Shown in pieces: positions 29,518 to 41,002 of a DNA stretch of 64,000 bases. The notes under the pieces were generated by a model, which saw only the letters and a list, made by a program, of their open reading frames with translations, had not been told where the DNA came from and did not search any database. Position 1 is the stretch's first letter. Every line of letters begins with the position of its first letter. Location: positions 51,751,053-51,815,052 of the forward strand of contig CM060732.1 in NCBI GenBank assembly GCA_030704615.1, read 5' to 3'. The stretch comes from Takakia lepidozioides (Eukaryota; Streptophyta; Takakiopsida; Takakiales; Takakiaceae). The position numbers and the translations under genes were made by a program.

Positions 29518-31822
29518 ATGAGTGATGAAAGAGAAGCTAGACTCCAAAGATATTCAGCAAAAAGAGAAAGTTATCTGAAAGCTCATTATCCATACCTGTG
29601 GGAGAGAGGAATAGACATTGGGGAATCATCTGGACCTCTCACACCATTGAGATCAGGGAGTACATCACCTATACCAGAGGAGCTAGAGTTGGATACCACA
29701 CCTTCTTTTTCTTTGCAAGAAATATTAAGGGACTTGGTAGAGGAAGAAGATCAACCACGAGGTGAAAGATCTGAGGTACATCCCTGGATAAAAGATTTGG
29801 CAGAAATCTTTGATAAGAGTTGGCATGGAACACCAAGAGCAGGAACTCCAGTTTCGGGAGCAGAAGAAGAGGATGCAGAACCAGCGGAGAGTTCAAACTC
29901 TCCAACATTATTACAAAAATAGTTACATGAGTGAAGAAGAAGAAAACCAAGGGCAGAACTTGGAGGATGAAAACAGAGAGAAGAAATTGGAAGAGGAAGA
30001 ATATGAAGAAGTAGACCCAGCAGCTGAGGTTGAGACTACAACCAGGACATCCCAACCCGTTGGACCTAGATCAAGTGGAGCACTTGGATCACAGACCAAC
30101 GAAGGTGTCGGCTCAGAGGGATCAGGCGAAAGACCTGGATCTGGCTCTGGGGGGACAGGGAGTGTGGAAAGTAGTGCAACTGAGGTTGGGAATACTGTGA
30201 ATATAGAAAGGCTAGGAGCAGGAAGGGCTCAGGGGCCAGCAATTGGTGGAAGAACCATCACAAATACTATAGGTCCACAGGGACCAGCATCAGCCAAAGG
30301 GCCAACAACTGTCAGGGGGCAAGGTGTAGGGTCGCAAATGGCGTTACAACCAACACGGGCTAAACCACCTTTTCCAATATATTCAGGGAAAGGGGATCCT
30401 GATGTACACATTAGCCAATTTGAGCACATGTGTATAGTGAACAATGAGAATGGCGATGATGCCAAGATGAGACTGTTTCCGTGTTCACTTATAAAGAAAG
30501 CCAGTGAATGGTATGCAAGATTCCCTGATAATCATTTCCTAACCTGGAATGGCTTGAGTACAGCGTTCCGAAATAGGTTCAGGACCAGTAAAACTGAGGA
30601 TGAAGTTTATGGGAGTTTACAACAGCTGAAGCAGAAGAAGCATGAAACTGTTGAAGAGTATATGGAGAAAATGGAGTTGATGATGAAAAAGTTGGCTGCT
30701 ATACCAGCACCAGGATTGCAGAAGGCTTGGTTTGTGAATGGACTAAGGCCAGAGTTGCAAAAGAAAGTAGACACGTTACCCCACAATACAGTGGAGGAGG
30801 CATTTGAAACAGCAAACAGAATTGAGCAGTTGGGAATGCTCAGGAAGGAGAAAAGAGATGAAGAGGACTCTGAGGATGAGTCAGAAGAAGAAGAGGAGAT
30901 GGAGCATAAGAAGAAGAGTAAAAAGAAGGAAAAGATGAAGAGGGAAAATTATGAGAAAAGATTAGAAGAAATCTTGAAAAAGTATGCCACAGAGGCTGCA
31001 ACACATTGGAGGAAGGGTGTTTGGTGTGCAAAATGCCAGAATGAAGGCCACACCACTACTGAATGCCACATGAAGGAGAAACACTGCACTATCTGTAAAA
31101 TGGATAACCATTCTACAGAGAATTGTTACTACAACAGAAGAACAGCAGTAAGAGAGCCTAGGCAGGTAAGGGTGCATCAAGTGCAACCCCAGCCAAGAAG
31201 AAACAATGATCAAGACCACTATGGTAGGACAGGTGGTTGTAACAATGGCATGGAAAGGAGAGGTAATCCAAGAGGGAATTACCAGGGACATCCCAAGGGT
31301 GGCTATCAGGGTAATCCAAGAGGGAATTACCAGCCAGGGAATCAGGATTACAGAAATAATCCCAGAGCAGACCAAGGGCGAGGACCTAATGGAGAAGAAC
31401 TGTATTACTATTGTAATCAGACAGGACATCGTAAGGCGGCTTGTCCATTCTGGATCAGACACCAGAATGAGATGAGAGCTCCTGGGAATGAGGGGCCAGT
31501 AGTGGCAGCCCACATGGTTAGGCCATGTATTGTACCGGAAGTGAGTACAATGATAGTAACAAGAAGCAGAGCCAAATTAGTACCTCCAGTGGAAGATGAA
31601 GTTGATGATAATGAAGATGGCAGTGATGTGCCTGAAGATGATGAGGCTTGGAGAGATGAGAAGGAACTGCACAAGGAAGTGGCGGATACCATACGGGAAA
31701 TGCAGAAGAGTACTGATATTCCCATGGTAGACTCCTCAGACTCTGAAGGAGAAGAAGTCAGTGAGGAAGAAGGAAAGAGGGAGGCTGCAGAAGTGCAGGG
31801 TAAGGAAGGGACATTGGCTTAA
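29518..31822 (+). pseudogene. A1 Gag with zinc knuckles, one frameshift and an early stop
   Basis: ATG 29518 (MSDEREARLQRYSAKRESYL). A one-base excess in an A-run near 29920 shifts the frame; the rest reads from there to 31822. Capsid-like block: FPIYSGKGDPDVHISQFEHM, SEWYARFPDNHFLTW, NRFRTSKTEDEVYGSLQQLK. A coiled, Glu/Lys-rich linker follows. The knuckles CAKCQNEGHTTTEC and CTICKMDNHSTENC are intact. A third reads YYYCNQTGHRKAAC, where A3 has CYYC, so its first Cys is lost. Next come an Arg/Gly/Asn repeat (GNYQGHPKGGYQG) and an acidic tail. The TAA at 31820 stands where A3 has GAA, cutting Gag from protease. Confidence 0.9.
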
Positions 31823-32345
31823 GTGATATGCCAGTCCAAAGTGGAAATTACCATTGGACAGCTATTAGCTGTGGCACCTTATTGTAGACACAGGCTGTAT
31901 CAAGCAATCAACAGGATTGCCCATTTGACAGAGAACACAGACCTGAACAGCAAGGTGACCAGTTATAATGTAAGGCCAGAAGGGCAAGAAACAATCATGG
32001 ATTTTGATGATTCTATGCCAGTTATCCAGTTGAGAATTGGAAGCACAGAGCTGGAAGATGTACTGATAGATGGAGGCTCTGGTGTGAATATCATGACAGA
32101 CCAATTGAGACAGAAGCTAGGTCTAAACAACATGAAACCAGCCCCATTTACAGTAACCATGGCAGACCAAAGAGTGTACAGCCATTGGGATTGATCAGAG
32201 GAGTTAAAATCCAGATTCAAGAGATGATCTTTAAGATCACAGTAACTGTGTTGAAGATGAATGAAGTCCTGGAAGCTTATTCCTTATTGTTGGGAAGACC
32301 ATGGCTGAACAAGCCAAGGTGTCTCATGATTGGAATTCACAGTTA
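31823..32345 (+). pseudogene. A1 aspartic protease
   Basis: Continues the Gag frame after the nonsense codon. AVAPYCRHRLYQAINRIA is followed by VIQLRIGSTELEDVLIDGGS, the active-site Asp in IDGGSG (kept here, Asn in A3), then NIMTDQLRQKLGL and FTVTMADQR. One base is missing near 32171 relative to A3, after which the frame ends at 32194. The shifted frame carries on to LLLGRPWL and a stop about 45 bases past the pol ATG at 32301. Confidence 0.85.
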
Positions 32346-33696
32346 CTGACTGTGCAGGATGGGTTGAACAAGATACAAATCACCACTAAGAAATCTGAAA
32401 GACTATCTGCTACAAGAAGACCAAGAGGGGTCAGAGAGTATGATTGGGAAAGAAGGACTGGATGAGGAACATGAAGCTACTTTGTTCGCTGCACACCCAG
32501 AGTGGGAACAGGTTGCAGAGATGCAATTAGAAGGCCTGAGTTGTTTAAAAAGTATCTACTGTGGTGCAGTAACAACAACCCCAATTGAGGAGAAAATAAA
32601 TAGTTACCCACCACATTTTTATGAGGAAAGGGAAGGAGAGATTGATATCCTAGAGGAACCAGCCACTGTAAGTCTACAGGATGAAATAGTAACTGGTTGG
32701 ACAATCACAGCTGATGAGCAGGTGAGGGAAGTGAATGTGGGAACTGAGAAGGAACCAAGGATGGTGAAGGTAGGGGCGGATCTAGAGCCAGAATTCTTTG
32801 AGGAAGCAAAGAGTCTGTTCATTAAATACAGAGATGTATTTGCTTGGAGCTATGAGGATCTGAAGGGGATACCACCTGAGATCTGTCAACATAAGATTGA
32901 ACTGGAACCAGGATCAATACCAGTTAAACAGGCGAGATACAGGATGAATCCCAACTATGCAGAGAAGGTTGGAGAAGAGATCAAAAAGTTGGCTGAAGCT
33001 AAATTTATATACCCGATAGAGTACACAACTTGGTTGTCACCCATTGTGATAGTTCCCAAGAAAAATGGCAAACTAAGAGTTTGTGTGAACTACAAGAAGC
33101 TGAATGCTTGTACGAGGAATGATCCTTTTCCTCTACCCTTCACAGAAGCAGTATTGGACACTGTGGCAGGCCATGAGATGTATTCATTCATGGATGGCTT
33201 CAGTGGTTATAATCAAGTACAGGTGGCAGAGGAAGATCAAGGAAAAACAGCTTTCATCACGGACTGGGGTGCTTATGCATACAAAGTCATGCCTTTTGGA
33301 CTTTGTAATGCACCAGCAACTTTCCAGAGAGTTATAAGTGAATCTTTTCAGGAGTACCTTGATGATTTCATGCAGGTGTTCTTGGATGATTTCAGTGTGT
33401 ATAGCTCTAAGAGTGAGCACTTGCATAAATTGGAGTTGTGCTTGGCCAGATGCAGGATGAGAGGTCTGGGCCTGAATCCAGAGAAATGTACTTTCTGTGT
33501 GAACTCAGGGGTACTTTTGGGACACATAGTGTGTAAGAAGGGACTTCTAGTGGATCCCAGAAAGACGGAGGCCATTAAAGCCTCCCCACCTCCAGTAAAT
33601 GCTAAGAGTCTAAGGAGATTCCTGGGACAAACCAGCTACTACAGAAGATTTGTCAGACGGTATGCACAGATGGCAGCACCTTTGAGCAAACTTTAA
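32301..33696 (+). pseudogene. A1 reverse transcriptase
   Basis: Starts at ATG 32301 (MAEQAKVSHDWNSQLLTVQ). One extra base near 32447 breaks the frame, and the long frame 32440-33696 continues. N-terminal linker: EWEQVAEMQLEGLSC, FIKYRDVFAWSYEDLKGIPP. Reverse transcriptase blocks: LSPIVIVPKKNGKLRVCVNY, NDPFPLPFTEAVLD, FMDGFSGYNQV, MPFGLCNAPATFQR, active site VFLDDFSVYS (both Asp kept) near 33377-33406, GVLLGHIVCKKGL, RRFLGQTSYYRRF. A base lost near 33693 in the run TTTAAAAAAAG ends the frame at the start of the connection to RNase H. Confidence 0.92.
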
Positions 33697-34182
33697 AAAA
33701 AGACGCAGTGTTTGCATGGACAGATGAATGTCAATAGGCTTTTGAGGAACTGACATTGTCAATGACAACTACACCTGTATTGATTAATCCTCACTGGCAG
33801 GAAATGTTCCATGTTCACTGTGATGCTTCAGGAGAAGCATTGGGAGCGGTGCTAGCCCAAAATGTTACAGGAAGGATAGATTCACCTGTGTACTATGCTA
33901 GCCGATTAATGAACAATGCTGAAAGAAATTATAGCACAACAGAAAGAGAAGCATTGGCAATGATCTATGCAGTGAAGAAATTCAGGCATTACCTGTTGGG
34001 TAAGAAGTTTATGTTCTATGTGGATCACCAAGCTTTGATATACTTGGTAAACAAACCTCTGATAAGCGGAAGAATAGCAAGATGGTTGATAATCTTACAC
34101 GAATTTGAGTTTGAGGTTGTTTACAAGCCTGGGAGGCTGCATCTTGTGGCGGACCACTTGTCACGGTTATCAACAGGTGAAC
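33697..34182 (+). pseudogene. A1 RNase H
   Basis: After a TAG (33735-33737, where A2 and A3 have CAG) the frame reads HCDASGEALGAVLAQ, YASRLMNNAERNYSTTEREA, FYVDHQALIYLVNKP and VADHLSRLSTGE, the standard Ty3/gypsy RNase H with its Asp, Glu and Asp residues. Integrase should follow but is deleted. At about 34183 the text jumps to YHSIWASHC, which in A3 lies roughly 3 kb further downstream (near 57880). Confidence 0.9.
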
Positions 34183-37049
34183 CAGCCTATCATAGTATCT
34201 GGGCCAGTCATTGCACAAATCATCCTAGACTTATGCGTACTTGATGCGAGAGAAAGGAAGGAAATGGGAGTGTTTGAAATAACAACCACTACCATAGAAG
34301 AGCAAGGTTCTTCACAGGGTGAAGGGGGATTGGCAGAGCATCAACAGCCCAAAAGACAGAGGAAAGGGATCACGTTGGAAGCCGAACCATTGGCTACAAG
34401 GCAGCCGGAGGAAGAAGTTACTCAAGCTCTTGTGCAGGAGAGGGTACAGCAGCACAGAGATCAAGGGTTACAAACAGCACAACCTGTGGAGAGGGAACAG
34501 GAAGTCAATTCAGTATCACAGCCATCACAGCCAGGTGAACGGCTTGCCAAAGAGTTACCACAAGTGGTCCATGCGGTTCCTCCACAAATAATATTTGGAA
34601 ACAGAAGGGTTAGATATTCCAACTACAGAGCAAGTGGTGGCAGAAATTGAGAGAGGTGATCTTCTCTATGAAGACTCTAGTTTGCTCAGAGAGAGAGAGT
34701 GGAGCCAGAGGTCCAAAATCTGTCCAGTGAACTTCCTGATGTGCAGGTAATACCCCCACCAGCGCCACAAGTTCCAGAAGAGGAACATCAGGACACAGCA
34801 GCATCTGGGAGAAATGAGGAAATTGAGAAGGAGGATCTGGTGGAGCAGTGGCCTGAGTGGTTTGTGAGGCATCATCCTATGGATGAGGGGGGTGAACAGC
34901 AGCATGTTAACCATGATGGGCCTCAGCAGGCTATGCTGATGAACTCCATAAGCCGAACCCTCAATTTGTTGGGAACTTACATGAAGTCACATGTTCCAGT
35001 GACTCAGTTGGAAGTTCTGAAGGAGGAACTCAGAAGAGAGTTCAAAAATCGATTGGCAACCGAGGGTGTTAACAAAGTTGAGATGGAAGTGCATCTGCAG
35101 TTGCAACAGGAGTTAAGGGAAACAAAGAATGCTCTGCAATTTGCTAAGCAGCAACTGATTGAGGGGGGTCTGGAGCAAGACCATCGGCAGAGATACACAA
35201 AGCAGCAATTATTCCAATTGCGAGCAAGCATGAGGATGAAATGCAAGGACTAAGGAACAACAGGCAGAGTTGGGGTAGTACATCAAAGAATGACGGTGCA
35301 ATGTGCCCCCTCACAAATGTCTAGAGCAAGCCACAACAGAAGCCAACCAGCAGAGGGAGCGATGTGTAAGGGCAGAAACGGAGGTAGTGGAGCAAGCCAA
35401 ATTCATTGTGGACCTCAAAGATACAATATGTCACAATGAGGGTGCTTTACAGCAATACAAACAGGTTGAGGCTAACCAGGAGAAGTACATTGTGGAGTTA
35501 CAACAGACCCTTATGTCGAATAGGAATCAACTCTCTGTAGCTAACAAGGCAGCGAGGGAAGCCAATAATCTGGCTGCAACTTATGCCAATTTAATTGAAC
35601 CTCATGAGAAGCGCATGCAAGGATTGCAACAGCAGTTAGATGCCTATAGACTCAAGGAGGAGCAGAGTCTCAGAGATGTTACACAGGACAGAGTGGATGA
35701 CCAACTTTTAAAAGTATGGTTAGCACAAGGGCCAGCACTTTTGGACATTAACACCGTAACATATACACAAAGAGTTCAAACATAGACCAAAGGCTCATGA
35801 TTCCTGAAGAACATCTCATGGAGGCGTATTTGAGGGCCAGAACTCTAATTTTCGGGTCTTCTTCGCAAGAAGTGCAAGGGATGCCAATGGTGGAAACACC
35901 AATAGAACCAGTTTCACAGCAGGTGGCTGTACAAGTTACTGAATCTCCTATGACAGCAGTTGCATGGCCTGAGGTATGGAGAAATGCTGCTTTCAAACCA
36001 CCCAAGACTCATGCTGCACGGGAATACAACCGAGCAATGATCATGCCCTTCAATGAAATTCCACATAGCTTGGATTTGGCTTGGAATCAATTTGGTCCTC
36101 CACAATCCTTTCCACACTACTACCAAATAATGCGCATTTGGTTGCCAGTGGCCACTCGGACTAAGATTCTGGCAATGAATCAGCTCATTGAGGATCATCA
36201 TTTTTCAAGGTACTGGTCTGAGGCAGGCACCATGTTGAAGGAGTTAATAGCTTTCCAGGTTGTTCATGGGCACATTCACACCAAAACAAAGGAAGTAGCG
36301 AGTTTGGTCATGGGCTGTGGAATTTATTATACTGCTTGTTTCATTGCACGTTACCACATTGAGCAGCAGAAGATGCAGTCCAGATTTCTGACTTATTCCA
36401 CTACAGATCATTGGACCTTACTGTGGTGCCGCATCATACGTATTTATATGATGTGAAAATCATGTTACAGAGGGATTCACAACTCCGTTCATGGTTCAAC
36501 ATGGCCTGGAACAACTTGAGCAACGAAAAACGGCATATTGACGACATTTTTAATAAGGAGCAGACAGCTTGGCAATACCTATACTGCTCCAAAGTTACTG
36601 GCACACCTCTCACCTACACTAAGAAGGAATTGTTGAAGTCCAATCAACTTGCTTTCAACAGGTTACACAACGTTGTGAAGCTTAAGGTTCCTGACATGGT
36701 GGGGCCACACTGTATGCCAATTTTCATTCCAGAGAAACCAAGAAAGGCAAGAAAACCAAAAAACTGCAGGATTGAAGCAGATTCGGACACAACAGCTGAA
36801 ACTTCAGAACAAACTCTTGACATATGGGAGGAATATGATAAAGCACTGCACGACAAGAAACGACGGGGATCTCCCACACCAGAGCCATTACAGCCGGTTC
36901 AGTCAAAGGGCAACAAATCAGGTACAAGTACAGCTCAAGCATCTCCAGCAAGCAGTCATAGAACTCGGGCACGTACAGAGAGCCCTCCAAGGCACTCTCA
37001 GAAACAGACAGGACCACGTTCACAAAGATTTACTGATCCTAAGCAGTAA
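34183..37049 (+). CDS. A1 ORF3 region: post-integrase protein (broken)
   Basis: About 950 codons of conserved protein in frames broken by small shifts: 34183-34650, 34699-35253, 35303-35785, 35797-36456 and 36411-37049. In order: a Gln/Glu/Pro-rich start (EMGVFEITTTTIEEQGSS), VEQWPEWFVRHHPMDEGGEQ, a conserved SRTLNLLGTYMKSHVPV helix, a long coiled coil (LQQELRETKNALQFAKQQL, then EVVEQAKFIVDLKDTICHN), a globular block (IMPFNEIPHSLDLAWNQF, YYQIMRIWLPVATRTKIL, ASLVMGCGIYYTACFIARYH) and a basic Ser/Pro-rich tail ending at TAA 37047. No signal peptide or clear membrane span, so it does not look like an Env. The first part, kept in A2 and A3, is deleted here. Function unknown. Confidence 0.7.
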
Positions 37050-37070
37050 ACCGTGAGGACACGGCTTTTT

Positions 37071-37084
37071 GAGAGGGGAAGGGG
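37071..37084 (+). promoter_or_regulatory. A1 polypurine tract
   Basis: GAGAGGGGAAGGGG lies directly before the 3' LTR, as expected for plus-strand priming. The same tract, in reverse, lies next to the left LTR of A2 and of A3. Confidence 0.88.
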
Positions 37085-37087
37085 TAA

Positions 37088-37987
37088 TGTTAGGAGGCAG
37101 TCTAGGACTTAGGCATTTTTATGGGTTCTGTGGAGTGTGGGACTTAGACACTTCTATGGGTTCTGAGGGGTACCCTTAAATTTTTGAGATAGCCCGTGAC
37201 AGCCAGTCACAGCCCGACACAGTCACAGACCGTCACAACCATACACAGCCCGACACAGTCACAGCCCGTCACAGCTATACAAGCCAGTCACAGCCCGACA
37301 CAGCCGAAACAGCCGTCACAGTCTGACATAGTCGCACAGTCAGTCACAGCTGTCATAGTCGTAGGGAACGGTTATCATGACAGGGAACGACTGTGGGGAA
37401 CAACATCTGCCGGGGAACATGTAATTCACGGAGGACGGTTAGTGAAGGAAAACGGTTAGAACAGGGGGGAAGGAGATAAAGCGGGCAGCGGAGAGGGGAG
37501 AGGATCACTTTTTGGGGGATGGAGATCACTGCTGGGGAACTTTAGCCACGGAGATCACTCCTGGGGAAGGACTAAGATCGAAGGAAGGGAAGCTGGCGAG
37601 GAGGAAGGAGATACTATAGGACAGAGTTAGTACGAGATGGAGGATTACTTAGAGGGATAGATTAGAGAAGACATCAGCATGTATCCGATGATAATCTGAT
37701 TCTCATCCGATACAAACACCTTGTGTTGAGAGACTTGAGTGAAGCTGTGTATGAATGAAATCAGGGGAGCCCAAGAAGCAATCTGACGCTTAAAAAGATA
37801 CCTGGTCATGATAAACAGAGAATATAAACTGATAAGGAATATAATTGGAAACCCAACAATGATTCACTAGCTGCAGGTCATGACTGATTGTTTCACGCGG
37901 GCTGAATGCTTAGAGATATCCAACTCTTCTATCTTGGAGTTTCCCCCTCGGATAGCGAAGGGATGGGTGAGTAAAAGCCGCGTGACA
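37088..37987 (+). repeat. A1 3' LTR
   Basis: 900 bp, same termini as the 5' LTR. It ends with GCGTGACA at 37987 and is followed at once by the TGCCT duplication. Confidence 0.95.
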
Positions 37988-39106
37988 TGCCTCAACCAGT
38001 GATGAGAGTTCCTTGGAGACCAGGTTTAGGCCTGACTGATATAGAGGCTTGCATAGAAGAAATCGAGGAAGGAGAGGAGGTGCTGCATGATCAAGGACTG
38101 GCGGAATTGTTGCAGCAAGAGACGAACAAGAACATGGCATCTTCTATGATACATGATGCATACAACAAAGCTTGGGAGGGAGGTGAAACAATGAATCTGA
38201 GATGGAGGATGACTTTCATGATTGGAACATGATTGCTGCTATGGAAGAGATGGAGAAAGTGGTTGCGCATGTTCACCACATCCAGCAGAGGGACCCTGAT
38301 GATGAGGCCAAGCACGCCGAAGAGGTGCGTTGGGCTAGTCTTAGGGCACGGATAAACATTAATCACAAGCTGCCAAAGGAACACCGGTGTGCACTTGAAC
38401 AGGTGTTGAGAAAATATCAGGGTTGTTTTGCTCTCAGAAAGGCAGATCTGGGTTTTTGCTCAATGGTTGAGCATGTTATAGATACCCAAGGGTTTCCGCC
38501 ATGCAAGGAGTCAGCCCAACAGATTATCTGAGTGGGAGGAAGGGGAAGTGCAGCGTCAAATTGAGGCTCTTATCTTGCAAGGCAAGATGCGGGAGAGCAA
38601 GTCGGAGTACTCGTGCCCGGTGACTCTACCTCCCAAGAAGGATGGGTCCAAAAGATTCTGTGGGGATTATCGCCCACTGAATAATCTGACCAAGAGGGAC
38701 TCTTATCCCATGCCCTTCATATAGGATGTGCTCAATAGTCTTGGTAATGCTGCCTGGTTTTCTGCTTTGGACTTGCAGAGTGGATTTGGCAGATCAAAAC
38801 GAATGAGGATGATGTGAAGAAGACTGCGCTCATAACCAAAAAGGGTTTGTACGAATGGATGTTCATGCCATTTGGCTTAAAAAATGCCACCGCCACATTC
38901 CAGCAGGCCATGAATACCATCCTGGCCGTGGAAATTGGAAAGTGTGCAAATGTCTTTGTGGATGATGTTAATGTTCACAGTCTGGATTGGGACACGCACC
39001 TGCAACATTTGGCTCGAGTCTTTGAGAGGTTGCAGGCTGCCAACCTATGTCTGAACCCAGACAAATGTACTTTTGTTCAATTTGACCAGGAAGGACGTCC
39101 CCTTTA
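37988..39106 (+). pseudogene. family B reverse transcriptase
   Basis: Resumes family B after A1. A linker (RVPWRPGLGLTDIEACIEEI, RCALEQVLRKYQGCF) leads to reverse transcriptase: VTLPPKKDGSKRFCGDYRPL, NLTKRDSYPMPFI, a TAG at about 38722, then ALDLQSGF, a one-base loss, QIKTNEDDVKKTALIT, MPFGLKNATATFQQ, and the active site VFVDDVNVHS with both Asp present. The text stops after LCLNPDKCTFVQF. The end of the domain and the usual connection to RNase H are deleted. The 5-bp TGCCT at 37988-37992 is the second copy of the A1 target duplication. Confidence 0.88.
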
Positions 39107-39604
39107 AATGGTCAGCTTAGGCTCAGAATGCTTTTGAAGCTCTGCGTTTGAAACTACTCCTGTTTTGGCTAGACCTGACTTTTCCAGACCTTTCATCCTT
39201 GATGTGGACTGGTCCAGCAAAGGGGTAGGAGCCATCCTGTCACAGAAATATCAACGGCAGGAGCAACAGAAGTACCACCCTATGGAAGGTGAGTGTCACG
39301 CCATTGTGTGGGGAGTTATTCACTTCCGGCAGTATCTTTATGGCACTCCCTTCATAATCAGGACTGATCACAAGCCCCTTGAATGGCTGGCTACCGTCAG
39401 TGATGCCTATGGTAGGCGAGGGAGATGGATAATGATGCTTCAAGATTTTGATTTTAAGATTGTTCATAGGGCCGGATCCAAACACTCCAATGTTGATGCA
39501 TTGAGTCGGTACCCTGTGGGACCAGCGGAGGAAACTGAAAAGCTGGAAATCAACAGTGCAGGCCAGGGACAAAGGGTGAGGGCTCCAAGGGTTCTTTCTT
39601 CTTG
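39107..39604 (+). pseudogene. family B RNase H
   Basis: The frame from about 39165 reads LARPDFSRPFILDVDWSSKG (first Asp in DVDWS), VGAILSQK, PMEGECHAIVWGVIHFRQYL (Glu), FIIRTDHKPLEWLA (Asp) and NVDALSRYPVG (last Asp). It is complete in its core and in one frame. Upstream pieces (AQNAFEAL) are shifted. Confidence 0.88.
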
Positions 39605-40449
39605 AGATAGTGAATTCCATAGGGGATGCCCATGCTAGATTGTATTGGTGTGGAGGGGAAGGGAATAGGCTGGAGTCTCAAGTTTCCAGAGAAGTGTCAT
39701 GCGATTGAGATCCAGGCAGTCTTGCTTCTAAGAGGGAAGAGTATCACATCTGTGTTTGGGCATTTTGGCATTTTAGGAAGCAGCTGGTGGGGCAGCATTT
39801 TTATGTGCGTACTGACTTGGATCCATACTGGTGGCTCTGGTCAGAGCACCACAAGGGAAGTAACAGTCTGGAGGACTTTTCATTTGAATTTATAGAGGCT
39901 GATGTGAGTGAAAGGCACCTTGAGAGAGGTGTCACTGTCAAGGGAATCTTGAAGAAGCCGCATACCCTTGAGGGCTATGCCCAAAATGAAGTGAAGAAAG
40001 TGAGTTTTCATGACTGTGAAGTACTGCAGAACATATGTGTTGTGAGTAATTGTGAGGAATCTGTTTACAGTGAGAGTTATCTGGCAAGAAATCCCAAGCG
40101 CAGGGATGTGCAAATGGTACCGCATGGAGAGAGAGTGGAATTGATTGGTGGGTTAATGACATCTGTGGGACACGAGCTATACCTCGAGCAGCCAAGGGTA
40201 GCTGCAACAGAGAATTGGGCAGGATGTGGTATTGGACTGCCTTCTGTTAACATGATTGATACAGGATGGCATGAACAAAGGGGCTGGACAGATGTTGTGG
40301 GGCACATTTTGGATGGTGCAAGTGCACCCACTGCAGCAGCAATCAGCCCTGATGTGCTCCCTGCACTGGAGGAGCAATCTGTATTATGTGAGGTGCAGTC
40401 GGCTATTTACTTAAGGGCTGCACCAGAGTCACATGAAGTGAAGGCATGA
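39605..40449 (+). pseudogene. family B second RNase-H-like stretch and spacer
   Basis: A frame covering 39740-40449 begins EYHICVWAFWHFRKQLVGQH and FYVRTDLDPYWWLWSEHHKG. This parallels the middle of the RNase H just upstream (AIVWGVIHFRQYL..FIIRTDHKPLEWL), but the first Asp block is not found and the end is replaced by unrelated text (EDFSFEFIEADVSERHLERG). The remaining 180 residues, up to HEVKA, are unrecognised. It may be a decayed duplicate of the RNase H domain or a tether-like remnant; the evidence is one aligned block. Confidence 0.5.
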
Positions 40450-41002
40450 GCTGAAAGGATAATTCACCATACACAGCACAGTGTTGTCAAACCGGATGAG
40501 ATGGTGGGCAAGGGAAAACAAAGGGACAATGGATGCATAATATCTTCCCACAATGGCTTACACCAGCAATAAGTGATGACCAAGGGCTGGGAAATGTATC
40601 AGCCCTATCAGAGGGGCAGCACCATGCTAGAGTGAATGAGAGATCATGTTTAAGAGAAGAATCAGGGATGAGTCGCCGAATCTGCAAACAATGCAGCAGT
40701 GAAAGAGGGCATCTACAAGAAGCCTGTTCGCTGCCATTATTGGGCCATGTTGCCAGCTTTGAGTCATGGATGGAGTCTCTGCATCGGGGGCGGCAAGATC
40801 TGAGAAAGGGTTCAGTGCATGGAGAAAATCAATGTCTGGAGGATGATGGAAACATGGCATGAGTACCTCTCTCTGCAGATCAGGTGAACCAAACAGGAGC
40901 TCATGAAGATGCTGTGGACAGCCTCTTTCGGCACATGATGGTGGACATTGCAGGTCCATTCCCAGCAACAAGGCAAGGGAACAATTTATGTTTGTGGCTG
41001 TT
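40450..41002 (+). pseudogene. family B integrase, first part
   Basis: After about 400 bp of broken frames, a frame at 40884 gives HMMVDIAGPFPATRQGN. VDIAGPFP matches the first catalytic Asp block of the integrase core (usual form DFVGPFP). I could not find the N-terminal HHCC zinc site. The domain is split at 41002 by the A2 insertion: TTTGTGGCTGTT reads FVAV on this side and DPHSGSVETI on the other. Confidence 0.7.
40998..41002. repeat. target-site duplication CTGTT, left (A2)
   Basis: CTGTT precedes A2 and recurs directly after it at 52465-52469. Confidence 0.95.

Larger units (their letters stand above)
28018..37987 (+). mobile_element. Ty3/gypsy element A1, inserted in family B
   Basis: A 10-kb element flanked by TGCCT. 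Order: 5' LTR, primer site, an ORF between primer site and gag, gag with zinc knuckles, protease, reverse transcriptase, RNase H, then (after a deletion that removes integrase) ORF3, a polypurine tract and the 3' LTR. The reverse transcriptase text (FMDGFSGYNQ, MPFGLCNAPATFQR, VFLDDFSVYS) is of the Athila/Tat (OTA) type, not chromovirus. LTRs differ by roughly 20 changes in 900 bp by eye. Several shifts and stops make it non-autonomous. Confidence 0.95.

Noticed and set aside
34183-37049. ORF3 as a retroviral-type envelope gene
   Set aside because: No signal peptide, furin-like site or convincing membrane span is visible, and the middle is a long charged coiled coil.
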